Positions 42,832-51,222 of a stretch of 64,000 bases of DNA are shown here, in pieces (within the stretch, counting starts at the first letter, position 1; every line of letters begins with the position of its first letter). The notes under the pieces were generated by a model. That model was not told where the DNA came from. It did no database searches and was given only the letters and a program-made list of their open reading frames with translations. A program made the translations under genes and the position numbers. The DNA comes from Lonepinella sp042468235 (GTDB lineage: Bacteria > Pseudomonadota > Gammaproteobacteria > Enterobacterales > Pasteurellaceae), in the NCBI RefSeq assembly GCF_042468235.1, contig NZ_CP170386.1:1798001-1862000 (forward strand). Reading direction: 5' to 3'.

Positions 42832-45213
42832 TCACAACTCCGGTGATTTAATATAAGGTAACATACCCTTATCTAACATTTTTACAATGCCACTACGGTG
42901 ATCGTTACCTCCTAAACCTCGTAATTCAAAGGTAATCCCGATACTATGATCATATAGGGTATCTTTTTCACCACTATATTGACGTTTTGAGTTTTCATTA
43001 ACTAAATAACGCCGAATACCCACACCCACAGCCCAACAGCAACTATTGTATTGTACTCCCGCATATTGCTCTACGGGTTTGTTTAAGGCAACATCATGAT
43101 AATAACGAGCGACCACAGCCCAGTTATCCGCCACTTCCCAAGCGACTACCGCCCCAACTTGTTGAATATCTTGGTTGTAACGGTTCACACTTGAGGTTAA
43201 GTTCTGGTTAATATATTCCTTACTCGCATAACGATAATTCAACTGGACTAAATTATTACCCTCAGGGTTATATTCTAAGGTGGAATTTGCTAATGAAGTC
43301 GCATCTAAACGCGTATCATATTGATAACTGCCTTTCCAATTCCATTTATCATTCAGTTTCCAATTACTTTCTAATGCCCAAGAAGATGAACGCCCTGTGG
43401 TACTATTTTCTGTGGTATCATCAATACGAGAATTATTCAGATAAATAATTTGCCCTAAAGATAAATTAAACCGTTCTTCTGAATTTTTATCATAAAAACG
43501 GGTTGTTCCCCCTAAGGTAAATTGATTGGCAGACGCAATTCTATCTAATCCACTATAACGGCGATCACGGAATAAAGAATAATAATCTTGTTGTAACAAG
43601 GCAGAATCGTATCCTAAGCCTAAATAACTGGAGTTTTGTTTTGAACCGATATTACTTTGATCTTTGTAAGGGCGATATAAATATTGAACATGCGGTTCAA
43701 TGGTCTGTGTATAGCCTTTAAATAAGGTTTTTTGGCTGGCTAACACCGTTTGTAAATCGACTTTAACTTGCGGTAACACACGATTCACCGAGCTTTGTGT
43801 ATTCGCATCTACTCCCGTTCCTGCTTTTTGTTGATAATGGGTGGCATAAAGTTTGGTTTCAATATTTAGACTACCATAACGATTGGATAATGGCACATTA
43901 ACACTTGGCTCAACATGATAACGCCATGCGGTTGGCATACTTGAACTGTCATTATCAAAACGCACTGCTTGAGCAAATAATTTAAAATCTGCCCGACCGT
44001 TGGCTAAACCATTTTTATAATAATTAAAATCAATTTGTGGCAAGGCACGATAAGGTCCTACTTCAACTTCATCGAACACTTGGAATTGTTTCACAGAAAT
44101 AGCGAAATTCCAGTTCGGTTGATAATAAGACAGGCGTGCATTTTGGGTGGCATAGCCGTCGGTACTGCTCCCATAATCCGAATCAAAATCACTGAAATAA
44201 CGTTTATCACTCACTTTGGTATAATTTACGTTTAACCGCCAGTTATCCCATAACTTTGCATTATGCGCCCAGTAGAATAAATGCCGTTTTCTATCATCAT
44301 CTGAACCCGCGTATTCATTGTAACGATCTTTACTTAAATATTCGCCCGCAAATTTCCCTTCTCCCAATGCATTTAAATAACGGAATTCTCCGTTCATTTG
44401 CCAACCACGATGTGACATATATTTCGGCGTAAAAGTCGCATCATAGTTGGGGGCAATATTCCAGTAAATCGGTTGAGCATACCAATAACCATCACGGCTT
44501 GAACTTCCTGCACTTGGAATTAACAACCCTGAACGGCGGCGATCACCCAATGGTAATTGCAAATATGGGGTATAAAAAACTGGCACACCAGCCACTTTAA
44601 AACGAGCATGCCACATTTCGGCATATTCTTCTTGAACGTGTTGCTTCATTTCACTCGCATCAATTTGCCACGCATTATCATCAGGCAAACAAGATGTAAA
44701 AGTCGCATTTTTAAATAAACGATAATCCTCACGTATTTCAGATGTTTCCGCCGTACCACGTCCTTGACGACCAACTAATTGATAATTACCATTCGCAATA
44801 TCGGTATCTTTACTGTTTAAATGCACTTTGGCATTATCACCGTTAATTTTGATTAAATCATCTTTATAATCAAAGCCACCTCGCACATAGGCATAACGCT
44901 GTGCATTATCCCCATCGCCCGATTGGGTCACTTCCACTTCATCCGCTTGTAAATGACGAGTACCTTGTTTGAAATCTACCGCACCGCTATAAACCGCTCG
45001 GCTTGGATTAATAACATTCGCCTTATCCGCTTCAATATAAACGGGTTGATCATTTGGATCGCCCTGTACTGTTTCACCTGAAAATTGTGGCACACCGGCT
45101 AAACAACGCTGACGTAAATCATCAATATTTGCCAAACTGCTCGAACTATAAAGTGCGGTCAAAATTGATAAAGAAAGTAACGTGTAATAATTTTTCTTCA
45201 TTTGGTTAACCAT
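42832..45213 (-). CDS. lptD: LPS-assembly protein LptD
   Basis: A 793-residue outer-membrane barrel that, with LptE, inserts lipopolysaccharide in the outer leaflet. Signal peptide (core MKKNYYTLLSLSILTALYSSSSLA; a start at 45201 is equally possible), periplasmic beta-jellyroll (about 50-190), then barrel. Four cysteines in the expected places (RCLAGVP, TSCLPDD and the adjacent pair SCCWAVG) allow the two inter-domain disulfides made with DsbA, whose gene is also in this window. Confidence 0.95.
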   Translation of the reverse strand: MVNQMKKNYYTLLSLSILTALYSSSSLANIDDLRQRCLAGVPQFSGETVQGDPNDQPVYIEADKANVINPSRAVYSGAVDFKQGTRHLQADEVEVTQSGDGDNAQRYAYVRGGFDYKDDLIKINGDNAKVHLNSKDTDIANGNYQLVGRQGRGTAETSEIREDYRLFKNATFTSCLPDDNAWQIDASEMKQHVQEEYAEMWHARFKVAGVPVFYTPYLQLPLGDRRRSGLLIPSAGSSSRDGYWYAQPIYWNIAPNYDATFTPKYMSHRGWQMNGEFRYLNALGEGKFAGEYLSKDRYNEYAGSDDDRKRHLFYWAHNAKLWDNWRLNVNYTKVSDKRYFSDFDSDYGSSTDGYATQNARLSYYQPNWNFAISVKQFQVFDEVEVGPYRALPQIDFNYYKNGLANGRADFKLFAQAVRFDNDSSSMPTAWRYHVEPSVNVPLSNRYGSLNIETKLYATHYQQKAGTGVDANTQSSVNRVLPQVKVDLQTVLASQKTLFKGYTQTIEPHVQYLYRPYKDQSNIGSKQNSSYLGLGYDSALLQQDYYSLFRDRRYSGLDRIASANQFTLGGTTRFYDKNSEERFNLSLGQIIYLNNSRIDDTTENSTTGRSSSWALESNWKLNDKWNWKGSYQYDTRLDATSLANSTLEYNPEGNNLVQLNYRYASKEYINQNLTSSVNRYNQDIQQVGAVVAWEVADNWAVVARYYHDVALNKPVEQYAGVQYNSCCWAVGVGIRRYLVNENSKRQYSGEKDTLYDHSIGITFELRGLGGNDHRSGIVKMLDKGMLPYIKSPEL

Positions 45214-45267
45214 TCTACGTGATTAAAATTAGGGTGATTATACAAGAAAACCACATCAAAAAGCATT

Positions 45268-45825
45268 TTATTTACAAAAACAATCGTTCAAATGATCGTT
45301 CACCAACCCCATAGATTGCATAAATGCATAGCACGTGGTTTCGCCGACAAACACAAAGCCTTTTTGCTTTAATGCCTTTGACATGGCTTTTGATGTTACG
45401 GTTTTGGCTGGTATGCAATCCAAACTGGGTACATCATTGATTTGCGGTTGATGATCAACAAACGCCCAAATAAAATCGGAAAAATTTTCACCGCACTTTT
45501 GCATGGCTAAATAGGCTTTGGCATTTTTAACAATGGCTTCTAACTTGGCTCGATGACGAATTAACCCCACATTTTGCATTAAACGATCAATATCGTTTTC
45601 CGTCATTTGTGCAATCTTTGCAGGATCAAATTGATAAAAGGCTTGGCGATAGGCTTCCCGTTTTTTTAACACGGTAATCCATGATAAACCCGCTTGTTGT
45701 CCCTCTAAGCAAAGTTTCTCAAATAATTTCTGACTATCAAATTCAGGCTTACCCCATTCGTTATCGTGATAATCTTGATAAATTGGCAAGTTCCCAGCCC
45801 AATCACAACGTTTGATGATTTGCAT
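45268..45825 (-). CDS. tag: DNA-3-methyladenine glycosylase I
   Basis: A 185-residue constitutive glycosylase that excises 3-methyladenine. The N-terminal RCDWAGNLPIYQDYHDNEWG and the C-terminal LVNDHLNDCFCK contain the Cys and His residues that bind structural zinc, and EGQQAGLSWITVLKKREAYR is the helix-hairpin-helix region. Overlaps mobA by 23 bp, so the two are cotranscribed. Confidence 0.95.
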   Translation of the reverse strand: MQIIKRCDWAGNLPIYQDYHDNEWGKPEFDSQKLFEKLCLEGQQAGLSWITVLKKREAYRQAFYQFDPAKIAQMTENDIDRLMQNVGLIRHRAKLEAIVKNAKAYLAMQKCGENFSDFIWAFVDHQPQINDVPSLDCIPAKTVTSKAMSKALKQKGFVFVGETTCYAFMQSMGLVNDHLNDCFCK

Positions 45826-46387
45826 CGGCTAACTCCTGTAAGGTATTAAAATTGCGAAAAGCGTTTTTTTGTTCGGAAAAATCCACAGCAATCGCCCCTT
45901 GTTCACGCATAAATTGCAACATTCGCCGTTCACCTTGATTTAAATAAGCAGAAAGTGCGGTGGATAATTGACGAGAAATTAAACAGAATGTGGGATGTTC
46001 ACGTTCACCATCGCTGGCATAAACCACTAAACTTTGCGAAATTAACACCGCACTTTTTAATTTCTCTAGCAAATTCAACGGCAAAAAAGGGCAATCGCAA
46101 GGCACAAATAACACATAATCGGTTTCAGCCCGTTTTAGTCCCGTTAATATTCCGCTTAATGGTCCTTGAAAATCCACTAATTCATCGCTAAAAACAGGTA
46201 AACCAAATTGCTGGTACTGTTCAATATGCCGATTAGCATTAATCGCAATATCCTCTAATTGTACCTGTAAACAGCGGAGAATATGCTCAACCAATGGCTT
46301 TCCAGCCAGAATTTGCAGCCCTTTATCCACTCCTTGCATCCGCCTTGCCTTGCCACCTGCTAAAATTACCGCACTTATCGTTATCAT
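45803..46387 (-). CDS. mobA: Molybdenum cofactor guanylyltransferase
   Basis: A 194-residue nucleotidyltransferase attaching GMP to molybdopterin. The N-terminal ILAGGKARRMQGVDKGLQ is the GTP-binding loop, and FVPCDCPFLP near 98 holds the metal Asp. Divergent from yihD, as in E. coli where mobA lies near yihD-dsbA. Several uptake signal sequences sit in this gene. Confidence 0.94.
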   Translation of the reverse strand: MITISAVILAGGKARRMQGVDKGLQILAGKPLVEHILRCLQVQLEDIAINANRHIEQYQQFGLPVFSDELVDFQGPLSGILTGLKRAETDYVLFVPCDCPFLPLNLLEKLKSAVLISQSLVVYASDGEREHPTFCLISRQLSTALSAYLNQGERRMLQFMREQGAIAVDFSEQKNAFRNFNTLQELADANHQTL

Positions 46388-46455
46388 TGTTTGTCATTCG
46401 CCTTTAATTCAAGTATCATTCTGCGTCAGCTATCTTAATATAAAAGGGAAAGATT

Positions 46456-46725
46456 ATGAAATGTCATCGTTTAAATGAAGTGTTGGAACTTTTACAGCCT
46501 TATTGGTCTAATAAAGACCCTGAAATGAGTTTAATGCAAATTTTACAAGCGATTGCAGATGAAGCTGGCTTTGAAAAACCACTCACTGAGCTGTCTGATG
46601 AAGTGATTATTTATCAGCTCAAAATGCACGGCAAAGATAAACATGAACCTATTCCAGGGATCAAAAAAGATTACGAAGAAGATTTTAAAACCGCTCTGCT
46701 TAAAGCACGTGGTATTTTAAAATAA
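46456..46725 (+). CDS. yihD: YihD family protein
   Basis: An 89-residue DUF1040 protein (MKCHRLNEVLELLQPYWSNKDPEMSLMQILQAIADEAGF). Conserved between mobA and dsbA in gammaproteobacteria; no function is established. An AAAGGGAAAG ribosome site lies upstream, and dsbA follows after 19 bp. The kinase gene srkA, which E. coli has between yihD and dsbA, is missing. Confidence 0.92.
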   Translation: MKCHRLNEVLELLQPYWSNKDPEMSLMQILQAIADEAGFEKPLTELSDEVIIYQLKMHGKDKHEPIPGIKKDYEEDFKTALLKARGILK

Positions 46726-46744
46726 TTTTAAAGGAAACCTGATT

Positions 46745-47362
46745 ATGAACAAATTTCTCGTTAGCTTAATTGCTGCCACCATGGCGATTGCCAGTGTTAA
46801 TCTGCAAGCCGCAGAATTAAAAGACGGCGAACAATACATTACACTGAGTCGTCCACATTCAGAAAAAACCGAAGTGATCGAGTTTTTCTCTTTCTATTGT
46901 CCACATTGCTATGCGTTTGAGATGCAATATGAGATCCCCAAAAAAGTGAAAGAAAATATTCCATCAGATGCGACATTTAAACAATATCATGTGAATTTCT
47001 TAGGCGCTCAATCAGAAAACCTCACCCGAGCTTGGGCGTTAGCCATGGCATTAGGGGCAGAAGATAAAGTCAAAAAACCATTATTCGAAGCCGCTCAAAA
47101 AAATAGCTTAAATTCAATGAGCGATATTCGTCAAATCTTCATTGATAACGGTATTACGGCAGAACAATTTGATGGGGGAATCAACAGCTTTGCAGTAACC
47201 GCCTTAGCGAAAACCCAAACTAATCTGGCGGATCAATTAGATGTCAGTGGCGTGCCAGATATGTACGTCAATGGCAAATTCCGAGTCAATCCAGAAGGCT
47301 TATCTCGTGATGATTTCGTGGCAGATTATGTAGAAACTGTAAAACAATTATTGAAAAAATAA
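46745..47362 (+). CDS. dsbA: Periplasmic thiol:disulfide oxidoreductase DsbA
   Basis: A 205-residue thioredoxin-fold oxidase with a signal peptide (MNKFLVSLIAATMAIASVNLQA). The active site is CPHC in FFSFYCPHCYAFE (near 50), and the cis-proline loop is in SGVPDMYVNG. It introduces disulfides into exported proteins, probably including LptD encoded nearby. Confidence 0.96.
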   Translation: MNKFLVSLIAATMAIASVNLQAAELKDGEQYITLSRPHSEKTEVIEFFSFYCPHCYAFEMQYEIPKKVKENIPSDATFKQYHVNFLGAQSENLTRAWALAMALGAEDKVKKPLFEAAQKNSLNSMSDIRQIFIDNGITAEQFDGGINSFAVTALAKTQTNLADQLDVSGVPDMYVNGKFRVNPEGLSRDDFVADYVETVKQLLKK

Positions 47363-47384
47363 CTTTAGGAAAATGGAGTAGATT

Positions 47385-47714
47385 ATGGCTGAAAGTTTTA
47401 GTGTAGAACGTCGTTTCTTTGATGACAAAAATTACCCACGTGGTTTCGCTCGTCACGGTGATTATACCATTAAAGAATCGCAAGCCTTAGAACAATATGG
47501 TCAGGCATTCAAAGCCTTAGATGAAGGTTCTCGCAAAGCGAAAACCGCAGATGAAAAAAACTTCGTGGCATTCTGTCGTGGTGAACGCCCAGCGGAAACT
47601 TTTTTCGAGAAAACTTGGAACAAATATCGTTCACGAGTAAACACTATTAAACGTGTTTATACACTTTCAGGTGTAGTGAGTGATAACTTAGATGAGTTTA
47701 ATGCGAACGATTAA
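47385..47714 (+). CDS. maoP: MaoP/YifE (DUF413) family protein
   Basis: A 109-residue protein (FSVERRFFDDKNYPRGFARHGDYTIKESQALEQYGQAFKALDEG). E. coli MaoP (YifE) acts with the maoS site in macrodomain Ori organisation; the same role here is inferred by family only. TGGAG-type ribosome site; 22 bp after dsbA. Confidence 0.9.
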   Translation: MAESFSVERRFFDDKNYPRGFARHGDYTIKESQALEQYGQAFKALDEGSRKAKTADEKNFVAFCRGERPAETFFEKTWNKYRSRVNTIKRVYTLSGVVSDNLDEFNAND

Positions 47715-47723
47715 TATGAACAG

Positions 47724-47751
47724 GGCTTGAGCAATCAAGCCTTTATTTTTT
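47724..47751 (+). terminator. Terminator after maoP
   Basis: GGCTTGA (47724-47730) pairs with TCAAGCC (47735-47741), and a T-rich tail follows. Confidence 0.8.
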
Positions 47752-47763
47752 CTGTTTTGACAA

Positions 47764-47792
47764 AAAAGTGCGGTAAAAAATACCGCACTTTT
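47764..47792 (+). terminator. Inverted pair of uptake signal sequences acting as terminator
   Basis: AAAAGTGCGGTA (47764-47775) and TACCGCACTTTT (47781-47792) are two complete uptake signal sequences in opposite orientation, which form a 12-bp stem with a five-A loop. Paired signals commonly double as terminators in this family. Confidence 0.85.
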
Positions 47793-47844
47793 GATTAAAA
47801 TAGATTACAATAAGACTAATTTAGATAGACAAAAGGACAATATT

Positions 47845-48774
47845 ATGATCATCGTAACTGGCGGTGCAGGCATGATCGGTAGCAATATCGTGAAAGCCTT
47901 AAACGAGATGGGACGTACCGATATTCTAGTGGTAGATAACCTAAAAGACGGCACTAAATTTATTAATTTAGTCGATTTAGATATTGCGGATTATTGCGAT
48001 AAAGATGATTTTATCGCATCAATTATGGCAGGTGATGACATTGGTGAGATTGATGTTATTTTCCACCAAGGTGCTTGTTCTGCCACCACCGAATGGGACG
48101 GCAAATACCTAATGCACAATAATTACGAATATTCCAAAGAATTATTACATTATTGCCTCGATCGTGAAATTCCATTCTTCTACGCCTCCAGTGCAGCGAC
48201 CTACGGTGACAAAACCCAATTTGTAGAAGAACGCAAATTTGAAGGTCCACTCAATGCCTACGGTTATTCGAAATTCTTATTTGATCAATATGTACGTGCC
48301 ATTTTGCCTGAAGCTAGTTCGCCTGTTTGTGGCTTTAAATATTTCAATGTGTATGGTCCGAAAGAACAACACAAAGGTTCTATGGCAAGTGTCGCATTCC
48401 ATTTAAATAACCAAATTTTGAACGGCGAAAATCCAAAATTATTCGCTGGATCTGAGCATTTCTTGCGTGATTTTATCTATGTAGGCGATGTGGCTCAAGT
48501 CAATTTATGGGCATGGCAAAATGGCGTGTCAGGTATTTTTAATCTCGGCACAGGCAAAGCGGAAAGTTTCCTTGAAGTGGCACAAGCTGTATTAAAACAC
48601 CATGGCAAAGGCGAAATCGAAACAATCCCATTCCCAGACCATTTAAAATCTCGCTATCAAGAATACACCCAAGCGGACTTAACCAAACTGCGTGCCGCAG
48701 GTTGTGATTATCAATTTAAATCCGTGGCAGAGGGTGTGGCGGAGTATATGGCTTGGTTAAATAGAAAAAGCTGA
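47845..48774 (+). CDS. hldD: ADP-L-glycero-D-manno-heptose 6-epimerase
   Basis: 309 residues from the ATG at 47845, preceded by AAAGGAC; an upstream in-frame start lies in the uptake-signal hairpin and is rejected. An extended SDR enzyme with the N-terminal TGGAGMIGSNIVKALN and the catalytic Y-x-x-x-K in NAYGYSKFLFDQY. It makes the heptose nucleotide used by WaaC and WaaF, both encoded downstream. Confidence 0.96.
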   Translation: MIIVTGGAGMIGSNIVKALNEMGRTDILVVDNLKDGTKFINLVDLDIADYCDKDDFIASIMAGDDIGEIDVIFHQGACSATTEWDGKYLMHNNYEYSKELLHYCLDREIPFFYASSAATYGDKTQFVEERKFEGPLNAYGYSKFLFDQYVRAILPEASSPVCGFKYFNVYGPKEQHKGSMASVAFHLNNQILNGENPKLFAGSEHFLRDFIYVGDVAQVNLWAWQNGVSGIFNLGTGKAESFLEVAQAVLKHHGKGEIETIPFPDHLKSRYQEYTQADLTKLRAAGCDYQFKSVAEGVAEYMAWLNRKS

Positions 48775-48810
48775 ATCGGAAATAACTAGCCGATTATGTT
48801 CATATTAAGG

Positions 48811-48836
48811 GCGAGCCAATGGGTTCGCTTTTATTT
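48811..48836 (+). terminator. Terminator after hldD
   Basis: GCGAGCC (48811-48817) pairs with GGGTTCGC (one G-T) at 48821-48828, and TTTTATTTT follows. It overlaps the stop of the convergent gene. Confidence 0.7.
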
Positions 48837-49544
48837 TCTCCCAAAATTCGCACAATAATTCGCCCACCACACTGGATTATCCCGATCCCAGTAAGAACCA
48901 CCTTGTAACATGACAAAGGTTTCCAAATCAGCATTAAATGCTTCTCTGATTTCTTGTTCACGCAAGTTGTCAATATGATTCATTTCAAGGGCATCGATCT
49001 GATCTTGTAATTGCTCAATCTCATCCATTAATGAATCCTGCTCAAAATAAACTTCGTCAGCTTTATATTGGACATCGTCCATTCTGTCTGAAATATCATC
49101 CATTCGCTCATCATCAGATAACGAATAGCGTTCTGCCATTTTCATTAACCGAGCCAACTGCTTATCGAGTTTACTCTGTTTTTTCAACAAACTCACTAAA
49201 CGGCTTTCTTTCGGTAAAATCTGTTGATGTAACGCTGTAAGCTGTTGGAAATAAGGCGTATTGCCTTTTTCTTGCAACAACTTCACCAATTTCTGCCGAA
49301 TTTCAACGCTTAATTGGGTAAAATGAAGTTGTTTTTCCAACGATTGTTGCAGGGTATTTTGTTGTTGATCAGCATTTTGTGGAGCCGTTACTTTGGGGGA
49401 AACAGCTTGAACGGGAGCGATTTTCTTCGTAGTAGTGCTTTCACCAAAAACCGCCCGCCAGCAACGTGGAATCCAATCGCCGATGGCTAACATCAACAAC
49501 GCAAATGCCCCTAATAAAATCAGTAAAAAAAGCAAAAATTTCAT
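48831..49544 (-). CDS. Unrecognised membrane-anchored coiled-coil protein
   Basis: A 237-residue protein I do not recognise. An N-terminal membrane helix (about 2-24, FLLFLLILLGAFALLMLAIGDWIP) is followed by a Gln- and Lys-rich linker. A long helical, mostly coiled-coil stretch then runs from about 55 to 205, with repeated Leu and charged residues and an Asp-rich middle (DDERMDDISDRMDDVQYKADEVYFEQDSLMDEIEQLQDQID). The C-terminal end is Trp-rich (SYWDRDNPVWWANYCANFGRK). The topology suggests an inner-membrane tether with a cytoplasmic or periplasmic rod. An AAGGAG site precedes the start. Confidence 0.7.
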   Translation of the reverse strand: MKFLLFLLILLGAFALLMLAIGDWIPRCWRAVFGESTTTKKIAPVQAVSPKVTAPQNADQQQNTLQQSLEKQLHFTQLSVEIRQKLVKLLQEKGNTPYFQQLTALHQQILPKESRLVSLLKKQSKLDKQLARLMKMAERYSLSDDERMDDISDRMDDVQYKADEVYFEQDSLMDEIEQLQDQIDALEMNHIDNLREQEIREAFNADLETFVMLQGGSYWDRDNPVWWANYCANFGRK

Positions 49545-49737
49545 TGTTTCTCCTTGATAGCAAAAGCATACCGCTAATTAATTTACTATTCAATCGCAAA
49601 CGCCTTTTAAATCATAAAAGCCTATTTTTAGATAACAAACAAAGCAAAAAATTAACAGAAAAACAAAAGCCAACTTGCTTAGATTGGTAAGTTTTGTTAG
49701 TCTTTTTACTATCCTAAACTTAAGCAATAGGAACTAA

Positions 49738-49911
49738 ATGATGGCAACTCTCACTTTTGAAATTGATGTAGATAACCACGAAGTTATCCGCATAATCAAT
49801 ATCATCAAAGCCTTTTTGGAAGTGGATATGTTGGATAATTTGAGAATTACACAGGATAGTATTTTATATACTGAAACTGAATTTATAGAAATGATAAATA
49901 AAAATCGCTAA
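49738..49911 (+). CDS. Small ORF, 57 residues, unknown
   Basis: ATGATG start (49738 or 49741) after AATAGGAAC, reading MMATLTFEIDVDNHEVIRII and on to NKNR with a TAA at 49909-49911. The N-terminal half looks like a beta strand plus helix. It is followed after 14 bp by a second small ORF and then waaF. No family is recognised. The 190 bp before it (49545-49737) show no other gene. Confidence 0.5.
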   Translation: MMATLTFEIDVDNHEVIRIINIIKAFLEVDMLDNLRITQDSILYTETEFIEMINKNR

Positions 49912-49925
49912 GGTAATGAATACCG

Positions 49926-50090
49926 ATGAACCAAGAAAAAACAAATGAAATGCCTGAATATATTATTCAAGGAATTGAACGAGGTATTGAAGAGCTACGT
50001 CAAGGAAAAGGCATCTCAAATCAGGAAATTCACCAAAAAGCGAGATTGTTTTGTGATAATAGAATCCCCCCTAAAAAAATGAAATTTTAA
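49926..50090 (+). CDS. Small ORF, 54 residues, antitoxin-like tail
   Basis: Starts ATG at 49926 and ends TAA at 50088-50090, only 4 bp before the waaF ATG. The sequence PEYIIQGIERGIEELRQGKG followed by ISNQEIHQKA resembles the C-terminal helices of small type II antitoxins (GI..G.E.l..Gk.is.eEi...), but lacks a clear DNA-binding part. No partner toxin is adjacent. It may be a remnant or regulator. Low-level family call only. Confidence 0.45.
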   Translation: MNQEKTNEMPEYIIQGIERGIEELRQGKGISNQEIHQKARLFCDNRIPPKKMKF

Positions 50091-50094
50091 CAAT

Positions 50095-51213
50095 ATGAAT
50101 ATCCTAATCATTGCCCCGTCGTGGGTTGGCGATATGATGATGTCGCACAGCCTGTATCAAACCTTAAAACAGCAATATCCTGATTGCCAAATTGATGTGC
50201 TTGCTCCGAACTGGTGTAAGCCGTTGTTGGCTCGGATGCCTGAAGTGCGTAATGCGTTGACAATGCCGATTGGTCACGGAGCATTTTCGCTTGGCGAACG
50301 TTATAAAATTGGTAAATCTTTACGAAATCAATATGATATGGCGATTGTGTTGCCTAATTCCTTGAAATCGGCGTTTATTCCGTTGTTTGCTAAAATCCCT
50401 GTTCGTCGTGGTTGGAAAGGGGAAAGTCGTTATTTCTTTTTAAATGATTTACGATCCAATAAACACGATTACCCAATGATGGTGCAGCGTTATGTGGCGT
50501 TAGGGTATGAAAAAGGGAAAATTCCAACAGCTCAAAATTTAAATATTCCAACACCGTATTTAACCGTTGACGAAAGTGCGGTGCAAAAAACCAAAGAAAT
50601 ATTACTCACAATTCCTAATGGAATTGTTCGGGGCTTCGCCCCCGTTGCAAGCAACGTTGAAATTCCTACGGAATTTAGCACCGCACAATTTGCTCTGGCG
50701 GAAAATCGCCCTGCTATTGGTTTTTGTCCTGGGGCAGAATTTGGTCCTGCCAAACGTTGGCCACATTATCATTATGCTAAATTAGCGGAAAGGCTGATTG
50801 AACAAGGTTATAGTATTCGTCTGTTTGGGTCTAATAAAGATGTGGAAGTGGGTGAGCAAATTCGTTTAAGTTTACCTGAATCGTTGCAACACTATTGTGT
50901 CAATCTCGCAGGGCAAACGGAACTCAATCAAGCAGTGGATTTGATTGCGGATTGTACCGCAATGGTGACGAATGACAGTGGATTAATGCACATTGCGGCA
51001 GCGGTCGGTCGTCCGTTAGTCGCAGTTTATGGTCCAACGAGTCCGCAATATACACCGCCGTTATCCGATAAAGCAGTGATTATTCGCTTGATTAAAGGTG
51101 ACTTAATTAAAATCCGCAAAGGGACGGACAGTGCGGAAGGTTATCATCAAAGTTTGATCGATATTACGCCTGAGATGGTGATGGAAAAATTAACCCAATT
51201 ATTAGCGAATTAA
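50095..51213 (+). CDS. waaF: ADP-heptose:LPS heptosyltransferase II
   Basis: A 372-residue GT9 enzyme adding the second heptose to the LPS inner core. Seen are APSWVGDMMMSHSLYQTLK at the N-terminus, FCPGAEFGPAKRWP near 210 and TNDSGLMHIAAAVGRPLVAVYGPTSP near 296. The protein is about 24 residues longer than typical WaaF. The excess sits at about 172-195 and is encoded by a run of four small hairpins (50609-50676), read in frame. Confidence 0.94.
   Translation: MNILIIAPSWVGDMMMSHSLYQTLKQQYPDCQIDVLAPNWCKPLLARMPEVRNALTMPIGHGAFSLGERYKIGKSLRNQYDMAIVLPNSLKSAFIPLFAKIPVRRGWKGESRYFFLNDLRSNKHDYPMMVQRYVALGYEKGKIPTAQNLNIPTPYLTVDESAVQKTKEILLTIPNGIVRGFAPVASNVEIPTEFSTAQFALAENRPAIGFCPGAEFGPAKRWPHYHYAKLAERLIEQGYSIRLFGSNKDVEVGEQIRLSLPESLQHYCVNLAGQTELNQAVDLIADCTAMVTNDSGLMHIAAAVGRPLVAVYGPTSPQYTPPLSDKAVIIRLIKGDLIKIRKGTDSAEGYHQSLIDITPEMVMEKLTQLLAN
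50609..50676 (+). repeat. 68-bp four-hairpin palindromic element inside waaF
   Basis: Four consecutive perfect short stems occur. They are CAATTCC/GGAATTG (50609-50626), GGGGC/GCCCC (50630-50642), CGTTGC/GCAACG (50643-50656) and AAATTCC/GGAATTT (50660-50676). The first and last are near copies. The block is in frame and encodes extra residues reading NGIVRGFAPVASNVEIPTEF. Confidence 0.75.
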
Positions 51214-51222
51214 GGGGGGAAT

